Under the pieces are notes generated by a model that saw nothing but the letters and a program-made list of their open reading frames with translations, made no database searches and had not been told where the DNA came from. Positions 1 through 7,507 of a stretch of 32,050 bases of DNA are shown piece after piece (the first letter of the stretch is position 1; each line of letters starts with the position of its first letter). The stretch is from JAJPHJ01 sp035622315 (GTDB lineage Bacteria; Vulcanimicrobiota; Vulcanimicrobiia; Eremiobacterales; Eremiobacteraceae). A program made the translations under genes and the position numbers. The DNA lies in assembly GCA_035622315.1 (NCBI GenBank), contig DASPVP010000090.1:1-32050 (forward strand). The letters are read 5' to 3'.

Positions 1-1
1 A

Positions 2-967
2 GTGACGCTCGGTAAGAACGAAGTGCTCATCAACGGCGAATCACGTCCCCTCGACGTGCCGCCCATGATGTACAAGGGCGTCTTGCTCGTCCCCGTGCGC
101 GTCATCTCGGAAGCGCTCGGTGCGTACGTGCAATGGGTGCCCGAGCAGCACGTGTGCGTCGTGCGCTACATCCCACCGACTCCCGTGCCGACGCCTGCGC
201 CCACCGCGCCGCCGACGGCAGTTCCGACGCCTGCTCCCAGCCCGACGCCGAAACCAGTTCTTGGTTACGTCCAGGGTGGTTACACGGAGGGCCGCGTCTC
301 GAACGAGTTCACCGATGGGACCAACATAACGTCGCACGGTCTCGTGGTCTCGGGCGCGTATCTGTTCAGCCCGCTCGCGATCAAGATCGATTGGCGTCAG
401 GATATGTACTACACCCCGAACAACCCGACGCCGACGCCGATACCGACGCCGACACCGACCACGTCGCCCACCGACGGCCGATTCCTCCGCCACAAGCTTG
501 GCGTGAACACGATCGACGGCGGTGCGGCGAGCGTTCCGGCCTTCACAGCCCGGCAGTCGACGATCGACGGTCGCGTAGAGTTCAAGATACTCAACCCGTG
601 GGTCAACTTCGGTTTGAGCTATCTGCAGGCAGCGACGAACTACGGCTACCCGATCGTCAGCGGACCCGGCGCAGGCCTCGAGAAGCTCGAGAACCTTACG
701 CCTGGCAGCCTCGGCTGGTTCGCATCAGGGTTCTACTACCCGAACGTGCGCGGAGTCTATACCGTCCAGACCGGACCTAACGCCGGCCTGAACAAGACGA
801 TCGAGTATCAGATCTACAAGTACGACGTCGGCCTCGACTACGTGCTCGGCTCGTCACCCTTGTACGTCTACGGTGGCTTCAGCGGAGATCGCTATCAGGC
901 CAAGCAGTCGGCGCCTTCGAACGAGACCCACGCGGGTCCGTACCTGGGAATCGGGTTCAAGTTCTAA
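2..967 (+). CDS. Surface protein, copper-amine-oxidase-N-like domain plus beta-barrel (5' partial)
   Basis: The gene enters from the left edge, so the signal peptide and true start are missing; the GTG at 2 is only the first in-frame start codon. Residues 5-55 carry the copper amine oxidase N-terminal (stalk) pattern: a VLINGE-type strand, LDVPP, then LVPVRVISEALGA and a tryptophan. A Pro/Thr/Ala-rich linker (about 57-86) follows. The remainder is rich in alternating aromatic and polar residues and ends in GIGFKF, a terminal phenylalanine typical of proteins inserted by the BAM machinery. A second Pro-Thr stretch (about 140-156) interrupts the barrel-like part and may be a surface loop. I infer an outer-membrane protein anchored to the wall or another ligand by its N-terminal domain. 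The exact function is unknown. A strong terminator directly follows. Confidence 0.75.
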   Translation: MTLGKNEVLINGESRPLDVPPMMYKGVLLVPVRVISEALGAYVQWVPEQHVCVVRYIPPTPVPTPAPTAPPTAVPTPAPSPTPKPVLGYVQGGYTEGRVSNEFTDGTNITSHGLVVSGAYLFSPLAIKIDWRQDMYYTPNNPTPTPIPTPTPTTSPTDGRFLRHKLGVNTIDGGAASVPAFTARQSTIDGRVEFKILNPWVNFGLSYLQAATNYGYPIVSGPGAGLEKLENLTPGSLGWFASGFYYPNVRGVYTVQTGPNAGLNKTIEYQIYKYDVGLDYVLGSSPLYVYGGFSGDRYQAKQSAPSNETHAGPYLGIGFKF

Positions 968-987
968 CCCGAGCGCCGCAACCACAA

Positions 988-1020
988 CGAAGGGCACCGC
1001 AACGGTGCCCTTCGTCTTTT
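988..1020 (+). terminator. Rho-independent terminator
   Basis: A perfect 12-bp stem (988-999 with 1003-1014) closes a 3-nt loop CAA and is followed by TCTTTT. It lies 21 bp after the stop of the beta-barrel gene and ends that transcript. Confidence 0.9.
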
Positions 1021-1062
1021 GTGTCGGAAAAACGCTCGAGCCGGCCGAAGCACGCGCCGCGC

Positions 1063-1626
1063 ATGCGACGCGTCCTTCTTCTTTTCTGCGCGATGGGTCT
1101 TGCGATCGCCAGCCGCATCTCGGCGGCGCGAGCCGACGACGCGTTCATCGTCACGGCGACGCAGCCGGCGTCCGTGCAGGCACCAGCCGACATCTACTTC
1201 GGCCCCTATCGCTTGAGCAACTTGAGCGTGCGCAACGCGATCCACGACATGGACGTGGAGGGTGACTCGCCGCTCGCGCTTCCCGGGCAGGTGGAGCGCA
1301 TCACCGCCGTCGAGGCCGCGCTTGCGCAGTGGTCGCTCGCATACCCACGCGACCCGTGGCTGCCGCCCAGCATCCACGCCTTCGCGTCGTTCTTGCTGGG
1401 CAAAGGCTTGCCGCAATACGACCGCGTGGCGTTCGCCTTGCTCGACGAACTGACGTTGCGCTACGGAGCGAGTGCAGACGGCAAAGCCGCGAGCGACGAG
1501 CTCGCCGCATTCTCGATGCTGCCGCAATTCGATCTCGCAACTGCCGCAGGCGTCTGGCCGTTACCGGTCGTGGCGGCGAGCAAGATCGCCGGCATCGGGG
1601 ACAACCGGCGGCGGGGCTTCCTCTAA
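1063..1626 (+). CDS. Small secreted protein, paralogue of the convergent neighbour
   Basis: The product is 187 aa. I chose the ATG at 1063 because it opens a normal signal peptide (MRRVLLLF, hydrophobic core, then ARADD). The upstream GTG at 1021 would abut the T-tract of the preceding terminator. The mature part has no family I recognise. It shares a clear pattern with the gene at 1623-2033 on the other strand: YFG, then LS-x-L, N-x-IHD, a Trp, and Y-P-x-DPWLP. The two genes are therefore diverged paralogues placed tail to tail, with stop codons that overlap (TAA here, TAG on the other strand, sharing 1624-1625). This copy has an extra C-terminal tail of about 45 residues. I infer a periplasmic or secreted location from the signal peptide; the role is unknown. 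Confidence 0.75.
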   Translation: MRRVLLLFCAMGLAIASRISAARADDAFIVTATQPASVQAPADIYFGPYRLSNLSVRNAIHDMDVEGDSPLALPGQVERITAVEAALAQWSLAYPRDPWLPPSIHAFASFLLGKGLPQYDRVAFALLDELTLRYGASADGKAASDELAAFSMLPQFDLATAAGVWPLPVVAASKIAGIGDNRRRGFL

Positions 1627-2033
1627 GATTCGGTTTTCGCGAGCTTGGCCCAGTGAGAATCCGCGAACTGCGTGAAGAGCAGGTGACGGCAGTGCTCTGC
1701 CGCCAGGTCCGCGGTCTTGGTGTGCATCTCCGAGAAGACGTGCGACATGTAGTATGCGCGGCCAGGCAGCCAGGGATCGTCGGGATACTTGTGCGCCCAA
1801 TCGTCAAGCGCATCTTCCGCGCTTGCAAGCGCAGGGTAATAGCGCGACGCATGGAGCGGGTCGTAGCGGACGCGCAGGTTCGTGTCGTGAATGATGTTTT
1901 CGATGCCTAAGGGACTCAACTTCTGCCTTCCGAAATACTCGTCGAGCGGTGCAACGCTCGTATGGCTGCTCGCGAGGCTAGCGCCCGCGACGGCGAGCAA
2001 GATTGCAAATCCGAAGGCGATGATGTGTTTCAT
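1623..2033 (-). CDS. Small secreted protein, paralogue of the convergent neighbour
   Basis: The product is 136 aa, starting at the ATG at 2033. It opens with a Sec signal peptide (MKHIIAFGFAILLAVAGASLAS). Longer upstream starts would add 37 unlikely residues and run into the divergent gene. The mature protein carries the same motifs as the gene at 1063-1626: EYFGRQKLSPLG, N-x-IHD, then W-x3-YPDDPWLP followed by a helix with SHVFSEMHTK. This copy contains one cysteine (in AEHCRH). It is divergent from the nitrilase operon, with 63 bp between the two starts. I know of no described family with this motif set. The helix-rich, Trp/Tyr/Pro-containing composition would suit a small ligand- or protein-binding domain, but that is a guess. 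Confidence 0.75.
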   Translation of the reverse strand: MKHIIAFGFAILLAVAGASLASSHTSVAPLDEYFGRQKLSPLGIENIIHDTNLRVRYDPLHASRYYPALASAEDALDDWAHKYPDDPWLPGRAYYMSHVFSEMHTKTADLAAEHCRHLLFTQFADSHWAKLAKTES

Positions 2034-2096
2034 GCGATTGGGCTCTGACGGCTCTGGTACGCTCGCGCGTCCCTTCCTTAGTATAGGAGTGGCCGG

Positions 2097-3497
2097 GTGA
2101 GCGGACGAGTGCGAGACATCACGCTTCGCGTCGCCTGCGCGCAATTGGAGGCGGTGCCGGTGTTTCGTGCCCGTGAGGCACTCGCTCAGATCCTACGCGC
2201 GGTCGCGCAAGCCGGACGGGCCAAGGCGGGCCTCTTGGTCTTGCCCGAGTGCAGCTATCCGGGGTACGTGCTGCTCGATGCCAACCCGTATCGGGCAAGC
2301 ATCCCCTCGGACGGGCAGGCCCTCGCGGCGATCAGCCACGCCGCGCGCCGGGCGCGCTGCGCGGTAGCCGTCGGCATCGCGCGCCGGCGCTCGAGCGCGT
2401 TGTTCAACGAAGCCGTCTTGATCGACAAAGATGGGGTCGAAATCGGCGGCTATGACAAGACGCGATTGTGGAACTTCGACCAGCATTGGTTTCGCAGCGG
2501 CCGGGCGCTGCCTGTGTTCGATACTGCTTTTGGTCGGGTCGGCATGCTGATCTGCGCAGACGGTCGCAACCCCGAGATCGCGCGCACGCTCGTGGCCAAG
2601 GGTGCGTGGCTGCTGTTGAATCCCACGGCCTGGGTGGGCACAGGTGCCTCCCACGATCGCATCCGCAACGTGCAGGCCGACTACATGTTGCGCGTGCGCG
2701 CGCTCGAGAACGGCTGCTGGATCGCGGCGGCGTCCAAATGCGGTTCGGAGCTTGGTGCGGTGCACTACGCGGGAGCAAGTCAGATCGTGGATCCCGAAGG
2801 CGTCATAGTCGCACGCGCAAGTCAGAGCCATCCGGAGCTCATCGTGGCCGACGTACGAAGGCGAGCATCCAAACCGTTCGTCGCCGTGCTCTCCGCCGCT
2901 GACCGCAAAGCGCTACGCGCGCAACCACCACGCAACGGCGCGCCTCACCGCGTGCCGCCGCGGGTCTGGATCGGCGTGTACCAGAGCGGTCGTTCGCGCC
3001 GCGACGATCCAAAAGCCCTCAAGGCGCTTGCCGTACAGCAGCCGCTCGTTATCGTGCGCACGGGAGCCTCTGCGCCCGCGATCGCGGCGGCGCTGCGAAA
3101 GATGCCTGGCCTGCGTTTGCACGTGATCTCCGGGCGCGCGATGGTCGCGGTCGAGCCGGTCCGCGCGGCCGCGCTGCGCGGTGTCGACCTGATCGCGTGG
3201 GCGTCGCCGCCGGCCGGACTGCCGCTGCTCGATATCGCCAGGACGCGCGCCGTCGAGAATCGCGTCTACGTGCTGATCTGCTCGCGCTCCACCGCAGACG
3301 ACCCCGCGTGCCTCGTGCACCCCGATGGATCCGTCGTGGCGAGCGCTTTGCAAGGGACGCCGAGCGGATTCGTGGCGGCGATCGACGTCATCGCCGCGCG
3401 GCGTAAGGAGATAGTGCCGCTCACGCAGACCTTCGCCGACCGCCTGCCCGAAGCGTATCGCTGGCTCGATGGGTCCAAGCGGGTGGCAGTCTCGTGA
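2097..3497 (+). CDS. Carbon-nitrogen hydrolase (nitrilase superfamily) with degenerate second domain
   Basis: The product is 466 aa. The GTG start at 2097 is supported by AGGAG at 2085-2089 with 7-nt spacing. Residues 9-255 form a nitrilase/amidase domain with the catalytic triad in place: Glu51 (LPECSYPG), Lys121 (YDKTRLW) and Cys153 (LICADGRNPE). The enzyme should hydrolyse a non-peptide C-N bond of an amide, nitrile or carbamoyl substrate in the cytosol; the substrate cannot be read from sequence. Residues 289-432 look like a shortened second copy. IARTRAVEN (380-388) matches MLRVRALEN (197-205), and both are followed by a Val-[DH]-P-[DE]-G turn. In the copy, the place of Cys153 appears to be taken by Glu353, so this half should be inactive. 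The next gene starts on a 4-bp GTGA overlap, indicating an operon. Confidence 0.88.
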   Translation: MSGRVRDITLRVACAQLEAVPVFRAREALAQILRAVAQAGRAKAGLLVLPECSYPGYVLLDANPYRASIPSDGQALAAISHAARRARCAVAVGIARRRSSALFNEAVLIDKDGVEIGGYDKTRLWNFDQHWFRSGRALPVFDTAFGRVGMLICADGRNPEIARTLVAKGAWLLLNPTAWVGTGASHDRIRNVQADYMLRVRALENGCWIAAASKCGSELGAVHYAGASQIVDPEGVIVARASQSHPELIVADVRRRASKPFVAVLSAADRKALRAQPPRNGAPHRVPPRVWIGVYQSGRSRRDDPKALKALAVQQPLVIVRTGASAPAIAAALRKMPGLRLHVISGRAMVAVEPVRAAALRGVDLIAWASPPAGLPLLDIARTRAVENRVYVLICSRSTADDPACLVHPDGSVVASALQGTPSGFVAAIDVIAARRKEIVPLTQTFADRLPEAYRWLDGSKRVAVS

Positions 3498-4804
3498 GAA
3501 AACTGTTGGCAGCCGGCACGGTCCTGATGGTCGTCGCCGCAGGCATGCTCACCTGCAGCTCGAGCCGCGGCTCCATCGAGTTCGCGCCGCGCATGGCAGT
3601 CGGTCCGCGAGATGCCCGCGTGTTCGCAGGCAACAGCCTGCAGTTCCACACGCATGTGGTCGGCGAGCTCGATCTTTCCGACGTGCGCTGGTCGGTCGTC
3701 GGCCCGGGTTCGATCGACGACCGGGGACTGTACAGAGCCGCGGAGGTCCCTTCGTCCGCAGACGTCGTTGCGAACGCGGGGCACGGCCTGGCCGACTCCG
3801 TTTCGGTGCAGACCGTCAAGCCGCCGCTTCCCGACGAACCTTTGATCCTTGCGACCTGCTATTCGGACGGCACGGTCAACGTGAACGACGAGCGGAGCCA
3901 CGTCTTTCTCGGCGCTCTCAGCGTAGGTGGTCGCGCGGCCGGCATTACGGTCGACCCGGGCGCCGATCGGGCCGTGTTCGTCGTCGAATCACAGATGGTC
4001 GCCATCGATCTGCGCACGATGCACTGGCAGGTCTCGACACCCATCTCGGGCGTGCGGCTGTCGGAAGTGACACGTCTTGCGTTCGGGTTTTACGGCGCGA
4101 CCGACAACAACGCAGACGCAGGTCAGCCAGGCGTGCGCATCTATCGCATCGACGCGTCCGGCATGCCCCGGCTCGTGACATCTGCTGCAGCGGGCGAAAC
4201 GCCCGAGGGCATCGTCGCCGAAGCGGACGGGCGCACGTTCTATGTCACGAACATCAACGGCAATTCGCTCATGCGATTCTCGCTGGCCCCATCCGGCCGA
4301 GCCCGACTGCTTGTCACGGGTAAGACGGCGGCACGTCCCTTCGGCATCGCCCTTGACCCCGTCTCCCACGAGCTCTTCGTGGCGGATAACGACACGAGCG
4401 TCGTCAACGGTGCGCGCGCTCGGCCAGGCCTGGAGCGTTTCGATGCGACCACGCTACGCCGGATCGGACCCATGATCTCCACGGGTTCGGGTTCGTCGCT
4501 GCCGCTCGGCGTGGCCGTGGATCCGCCGACGCGTCGCGTGTTTGTGACCAACGAGGGCGATCAGAACGTCGTAGTCTTCGCACTGCCTGCGATGCGCCGG
4601 ATCGCAGTGCTCACCACAGGCCTTACCCCCTGGCTGCCATCGCTCGACCCGCAAAGCGATCGCCTCTACGTGCCCAACGCGCGCGACGACACCATCAGCA
4701 TCTTCGACGCCCGCAGCCTGCGCACGATCACAGCAGCGCTGCCCACGTGCTCGTACCCCACGTCAGTCACAGTCGCGCATGCTTCGCGAGGGGCGCACTC
4801 GTGA
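3494..4804 (+). CDS. Exported Ig-like / beta-propeller (YVTN-NHL type) protein
   Basis: The product is 436 aa, starting at a GTG that overlaps the previous stop (GTGA). The N-terminus has a basic MRK and a hydrophobic core ending in GMLTC at residues 17-21. That is a weak, non-canonical lipobox, so it may be a lipoprotein or a plain secreted protein. Residues about 35-108 resemble a bacterial Ig-like domain (F-x-A-G-N-S-L-Q-F, RWSVVGPGSID, GLY). From about 115 on there are repeated blades of the type GIALDP---LFVADN, GVAVDPPTRRVFVTNEGDQNVVVF and DRLYVPNARDDTISIFD, which mark a YVTN/NHL-like beta-propeller. Such proteins usually bind ligands or scaffold; a few are lactonases. No catalytic residues can be assigned. 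It is translationally coupled to both the nitrilase and the MDR oxidoreductase. Confidence 0.82.
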   Translation: MRKLLAAGTVLMVVAAGMLTCSSSRGSIEFAPRMAVGPRDARVFAGNSLQFHTHVVGELDLSDVRWSVVGPGSIDDRGLYRAAEVPSSADVVANAGHGLADSVSVQTVKPPLPDEPLILATCYSDGTVNVNDERSHVFLGALSVGGRAAGITVDPGADRAVFVVESQMVAIDLRTMHWQVSTPISGVRLSEVTRLAFGFYGATDNNADAGQPGVRIYRIDASGMPRLVTSAAAGETPEGIVAEADGRTFYVTNINGNSLMRFSLAPSGRARLLVTGKTAARPFGIALDPVSHELFVADNDTSVVNGARARPGLERFDATTLRRIGPMISTGSGSSLPLGVAVDPPTRRVFVTNEGDQNVVVFALPAMRRIAVLTTGLTPWLPSLDPQSDRLYVPNARDDTISIFDARSLRTITAALPTCSYPTSVTVAHASRGAHS

Positions 4805-5847
4805 GGGCGCTGTACGCCACCAAGCTCGGCGGCGACCAGCCGCTCGACAACATCGCGATTGGCGAGCGCCCCACGCCCGAACCGAAAGCCGGCGAGGTGC
4901 GCGTGAAGATGCACGTCGCGACGCTCAACCACCACGACCTGTTCACGCTGCGCGGCGTCGTCGGCTATCCCATCGAGCCACCGCGCATTCTCGGATGCGA
5001 CGGTTACGGCGTCGTCGATGCCTACGGTCCGGACAGGCCGTTGGGAACGCCCGACGTCGGGGCCGAGGTCATCCTGTATCCGTTGCGCTTTTGCGGCCAT
5101 TGCGCTGGCTGCGCGAGCGGCGATCCGATGCTGTGCCGTAGCTTCACGCTGCTGTCCGATGCGGATCTCGAAGGTTCGTTCGCGGAGTACGTCGTGCTAC
5201 CGGCCGCGCACGTCGTGCCCAAACCCGCCTCGCTCGACGGCGCGCAATCTGCTGCGCTCGGCGTCACCTTCCTGACTGCGTACCGCATGCTCTTCGTCAA
5301 GGCGGCGCTGCGCCCAGGCGACTCGGTCCTCATCCAGGGCGCGGGTGGCGGCGTCGGCACCGCAGCGATCCAGCTCGCCGCTGCCGCCGGGCTGCGCGTC
5401 ATCGCATCCTCCACCTCGCAAGCGAAGCTCGATCTCGCGCGTAGCCTCGGCGCTCACGAGGTGGTGCTCGCCGGCCGCGACGCGGCTAAGGCCATCGTGG
5501 CGAAGACGGGCGGTGATGGCGTGGCTGCGGTGATGGAGACCGTCGGCGAAGCGACGTGGGGCACGAGCATCCGCGCCGTACGCCTCGGCGGCGCGATCGT
5601 CGTGGCCGGCGCGACCACCGGCCCCAATCCTCCCGCGAACCTATCGCGTGTCTTCTGGCATCAGCTGCGCATCCTCGGCTCGACCATGGGGTCGCTGCCT
5701 GAATACCTCTCGCTCATCGGTTTCGTCGAGAGCGCCAAGATACAGCCGCAGATCGATTCGCGTTACCCGCTAGCGCAGGGCAAAGCTGCCTTCGAGCGCC
5801 TGGCGAGCAACGAGCATACGGGTAAGATCGCGCTCGAGATCGCCTGA
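4801..5847 (+). CDS. Zinc-type MDR alcohol dehydrogenase / quinone reductase family
   Basis: The product is 348 aa. I start it at the GTG at 4801 because it forms a GTGA overlap with the previous stop and opens directly with the family's MRALYATKLG strand; an ATG at 4747 would add 18 unrelated residues. A GroES-like domain contains four structural-zinc cysteines (Cys98, 101, 104, 112 in FCGHCAGCASGDPMLC). The usual catalytic-zinc Cys and GHE motif are replaced by NHHD (43-46) and LGCDG (64-68), as in the quinone-reductase-like branch. The Rossmann fold binds NAD(P)H through GAGGGVG (180-186). It should catalyse an NAD(P)-dependent alcohol/aldehyde or enone reaction; the substrate is unknown. 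It is the last gene of the 2097-5847 operon, and its stop lies 7 bp from the convergent neighbour's stop. Confidence 0.9.
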   Translation: MRALYATKLGGDQPLDNIAIGERPTPEPKAGEVRVKMHVATLNHHDLFTLRGVVGYPIEPPRILGCDGYGVVDAYGPDRPLGTPDVGAEVILYPLRFCGHCAGCASGDPMLCRSFTLLSDADLEGSFAEYVVLPAAHVVPKPASLDGAQSAALGVTFLTAYRMLFVKAALRPGDSVLIQGAGGGVGTAAIQLAAAAGLRVIASSTSQAKLDLARSLGAHEVVLAGRDAAKAIVAKTGGDGVAAVMETVGEATWGTSIRAVRLGGAIVVAGATTGPNPPANLSRVFWHQLRILGSTMGSLPEYLSLIGFVESAKIQPQIDSRYPLAQGKAAFERLASNEHTGKIALEIA

Positions 5848-5854
5848 CGACCCA

Positions 5855-7507
5855 CTAGATCTGCCACTGCCACGAGTTCCAGAAATCGCTTACGTCGGGC
5901 ACCGGGCGGAAGTTGCGCAGGTCTGTGTTCACGGCGTCGAAGTTGCTGCGCCAGACGATGGTATGGAACGGGACCATGTCGTGGACGCGGTGCTGGATGA
6001 GCGAGTAGTAGTGGCTGCGGTCCGCGCGTCCATAGTGCAATCGCGCGTCTTCTTGCCACGCGCCGATCTTCGGATCCGCATAGAACGTGTAATTGGTTCC
6101 GGCGGGCGGCAGCTGGTCCGGTCCGAGCGTGACCGTGTCGTCGGGATCGGGATGCGCGTAGGTCCAGGCGTACAGCGACAAGTCGAACTTGCCGTGCGCG
6201 AGGATGCCGCCCGCGCCGTACGGCGAGAAGAGCAGATTCGCGGGATAGTTGTGGATGTCGACCGTGATCCCGAGAGCACGCAGATCCTGCTGGATGAGCT
6301 CCTCGGCTTTTTCGCGTGAGGTGATGCCCGAGACGGTCACGATATCGATGCGCATCGGCTGGCCGTTGCGTGTAAGGTCGCCGTTTGCGTCCTGTGTCCA
6401 GCCCGCGGCGCTCAAGAGCGCCCGTGCTTTCTGAAGATCGTGCGGATATGGCAGCACGGTCGGATCGAACGCCCATGAGAGGGGCGGGGTGTCGCCGATC
6501 CCAGGCACGTCGAGCCCGAAGTAGACATCGCGGGCCAGCGCCTGCCAGTCGATCCCGTAGGCGACCGCGCGGCGCACGCGCACGTCGTCGAAGGGCGGTC
6601 GTGCGCAATTGAAGTCGATGTGCTCGTACGTCATGTTCGGCACGTGCGTCACCCGGTAACCCGTAATCTTCACGAGCGTCGCGTATTGGACTTCGGGCGC
6701 GTCGTAATACAGGTCGACGTCGTGCGACAACACGTCGGTGAGCAGCGTGTTCTGGTTCGGGATGATCCGATAGAGGATCTCCTTGAGCTTCGGCGGCCCG
6801 CGCCAATAGGCGGGATTCGCGCGCAACGTCAAGAGCGAGCCCGGCTCCCAGCTTTGCACGACGAACGGACCGCTCCCGATCGGCTTCGTGTTGAACGCGA
6901 TGTGGTTGAGATCGGCGTATTGCTGGAGTAGATGCTTGGGGATGATAGACCCGATGTTGCCATTGACCATGAACGAGTAGACGAATGACGCCAAGGGAGC
7001 TTTCAGATGGACGATGACCGTGTGATCGTCCGGCGTGTCTATCGTGGCGATAGCGTCGTAGGGGTAACGATACGGCACATTGTTGGCCGGGTTCATGATC
7101 TGCTGCCACGTGTACTTGACATCCGCGCTCGTCAGCGGCGCGCCGTCGGAGAACTTGATGCCTTGGCGCAAATGGTAGGTGATGGTCTTGCCGTCTGGGC
7201 TGATCCCGCCGTTCTCCTGCGTCGGAAAGGCGAGCGCGACGTCGGGTACCGGGTTGGCGTGATCGTCGTAGTCGATGAGCCCCGAATAGATCATCTGGTC
7301 CACGTCGCTGACGAATTGCTGCTGCGAGAGGACGGGATCGAGCGTGTCGAGATCCTCATACGATCCTACCCGCAAGATGCCGTGGATGGTCCAGGGGTTG
7401 GAGCTGCGCTCGCCGACGCCGGTCTGCACCTTGGTGCAGGCGCCAAGCAGCGTCGCGCACAGCGCCACAAGAACCAGTGCCGAAGGCGGACCGAAAGCTT
7501 TACGCAC
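5855..7507 (-). CDS. Peptide/oligosaccharide ABC transporter solute-binding lipoprotein (SBP_bac_5)
   Basis: The product is 550 aa. The GTG at 7507 gives a compact lipoprotein signal, MRKAFGPPSA then a hydrophobic stretch and the lipobox LLGAC with lipid-modified Cys24. It overlaps the upstream glycosidase stop by 8 bp. The open frame extends upstream to 7588 but would add a non-signal tail. The body matches family 5 extracellular solute-binding proteins (DppA/OppA type): NGGISPDGKTITYHLRQGIKFSDGAPLTSADV, then GSGPFVV, a repeated YWRGPP segment and VRRAVAYGID. The family captures peptides, nickel or cello-oligosaccharides for an ABC importer. No permease or ATPase gene lies in the window, so it is an orphan here. 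The glycosidase next door makes a sugar ligand possible. It has a paralogue at 15662-17332 sharing the FWNS ending. Confidence 0.92.
   Translation of the reverse strand: MRKAFGPPSALVLVALCATLLGACTKVQTGVGERSSNPWTIHGILRVGSYEDLDTLDPVLSQQQFVSDVDQMIYSGLIDYDDHANPVPDVALAFPTQENGGISPDGKTITYHLRQGIKFSDGAPLTSADVKYTWQQIMNPANNVPYRYPYDAIATIDTPDDHTVIVHLKAPLASFVYSFMVNGNIGSIIPKHLLQQYADLNHIAFNTKPIGSGPFVVQSWEPGSLLTLRANPAYWRGPPKLKEILYRIIPNQNTLLTDVLSHDVDLYYDAPEVQYATLVKITGYRVTHVPNMTYEHIDFNCARPPFDDVRVRRAVAYGIDWQALARDVYFGLDVPGIGDTPPLSWAFDPTVLPYPHDLQKARALLSAAGWTQDANGDLTRNGQPMRIDIVTVSGITSREKAEELIQQDLRALGITVDIHNYPANLLFSPYGAGGILAHGKFDLSLYAWTYAHPDPDDTVTLGPDQLPPAGTNYTFYADPKIGAWQEDARLHYGRADRSHYYSLIQHRVHDMVPFHTIVWRSNFDAVNTDLRNFRPVPDVSDFWNSWQWQI

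Noticed and set aside
421..468. Short tandem repeat considered as a CRISPR-like array
   Set aside because: The units are 6 bp, contiguous and in-frame Pro-Thr codons; there are no spacers.
3494..3560. Propeller protein called as a definite lipoprotein
   Set aside because: The cysteine follows LT rather than the usual [AS][GA], so I only note it as possible.
5763..7109. 448-codon open frame on the - strand
   Set aside because: It is a different frame over the binding-protein gene. The composition is Arg/His-rich with no domain; this is a typical GC-rich shadow.
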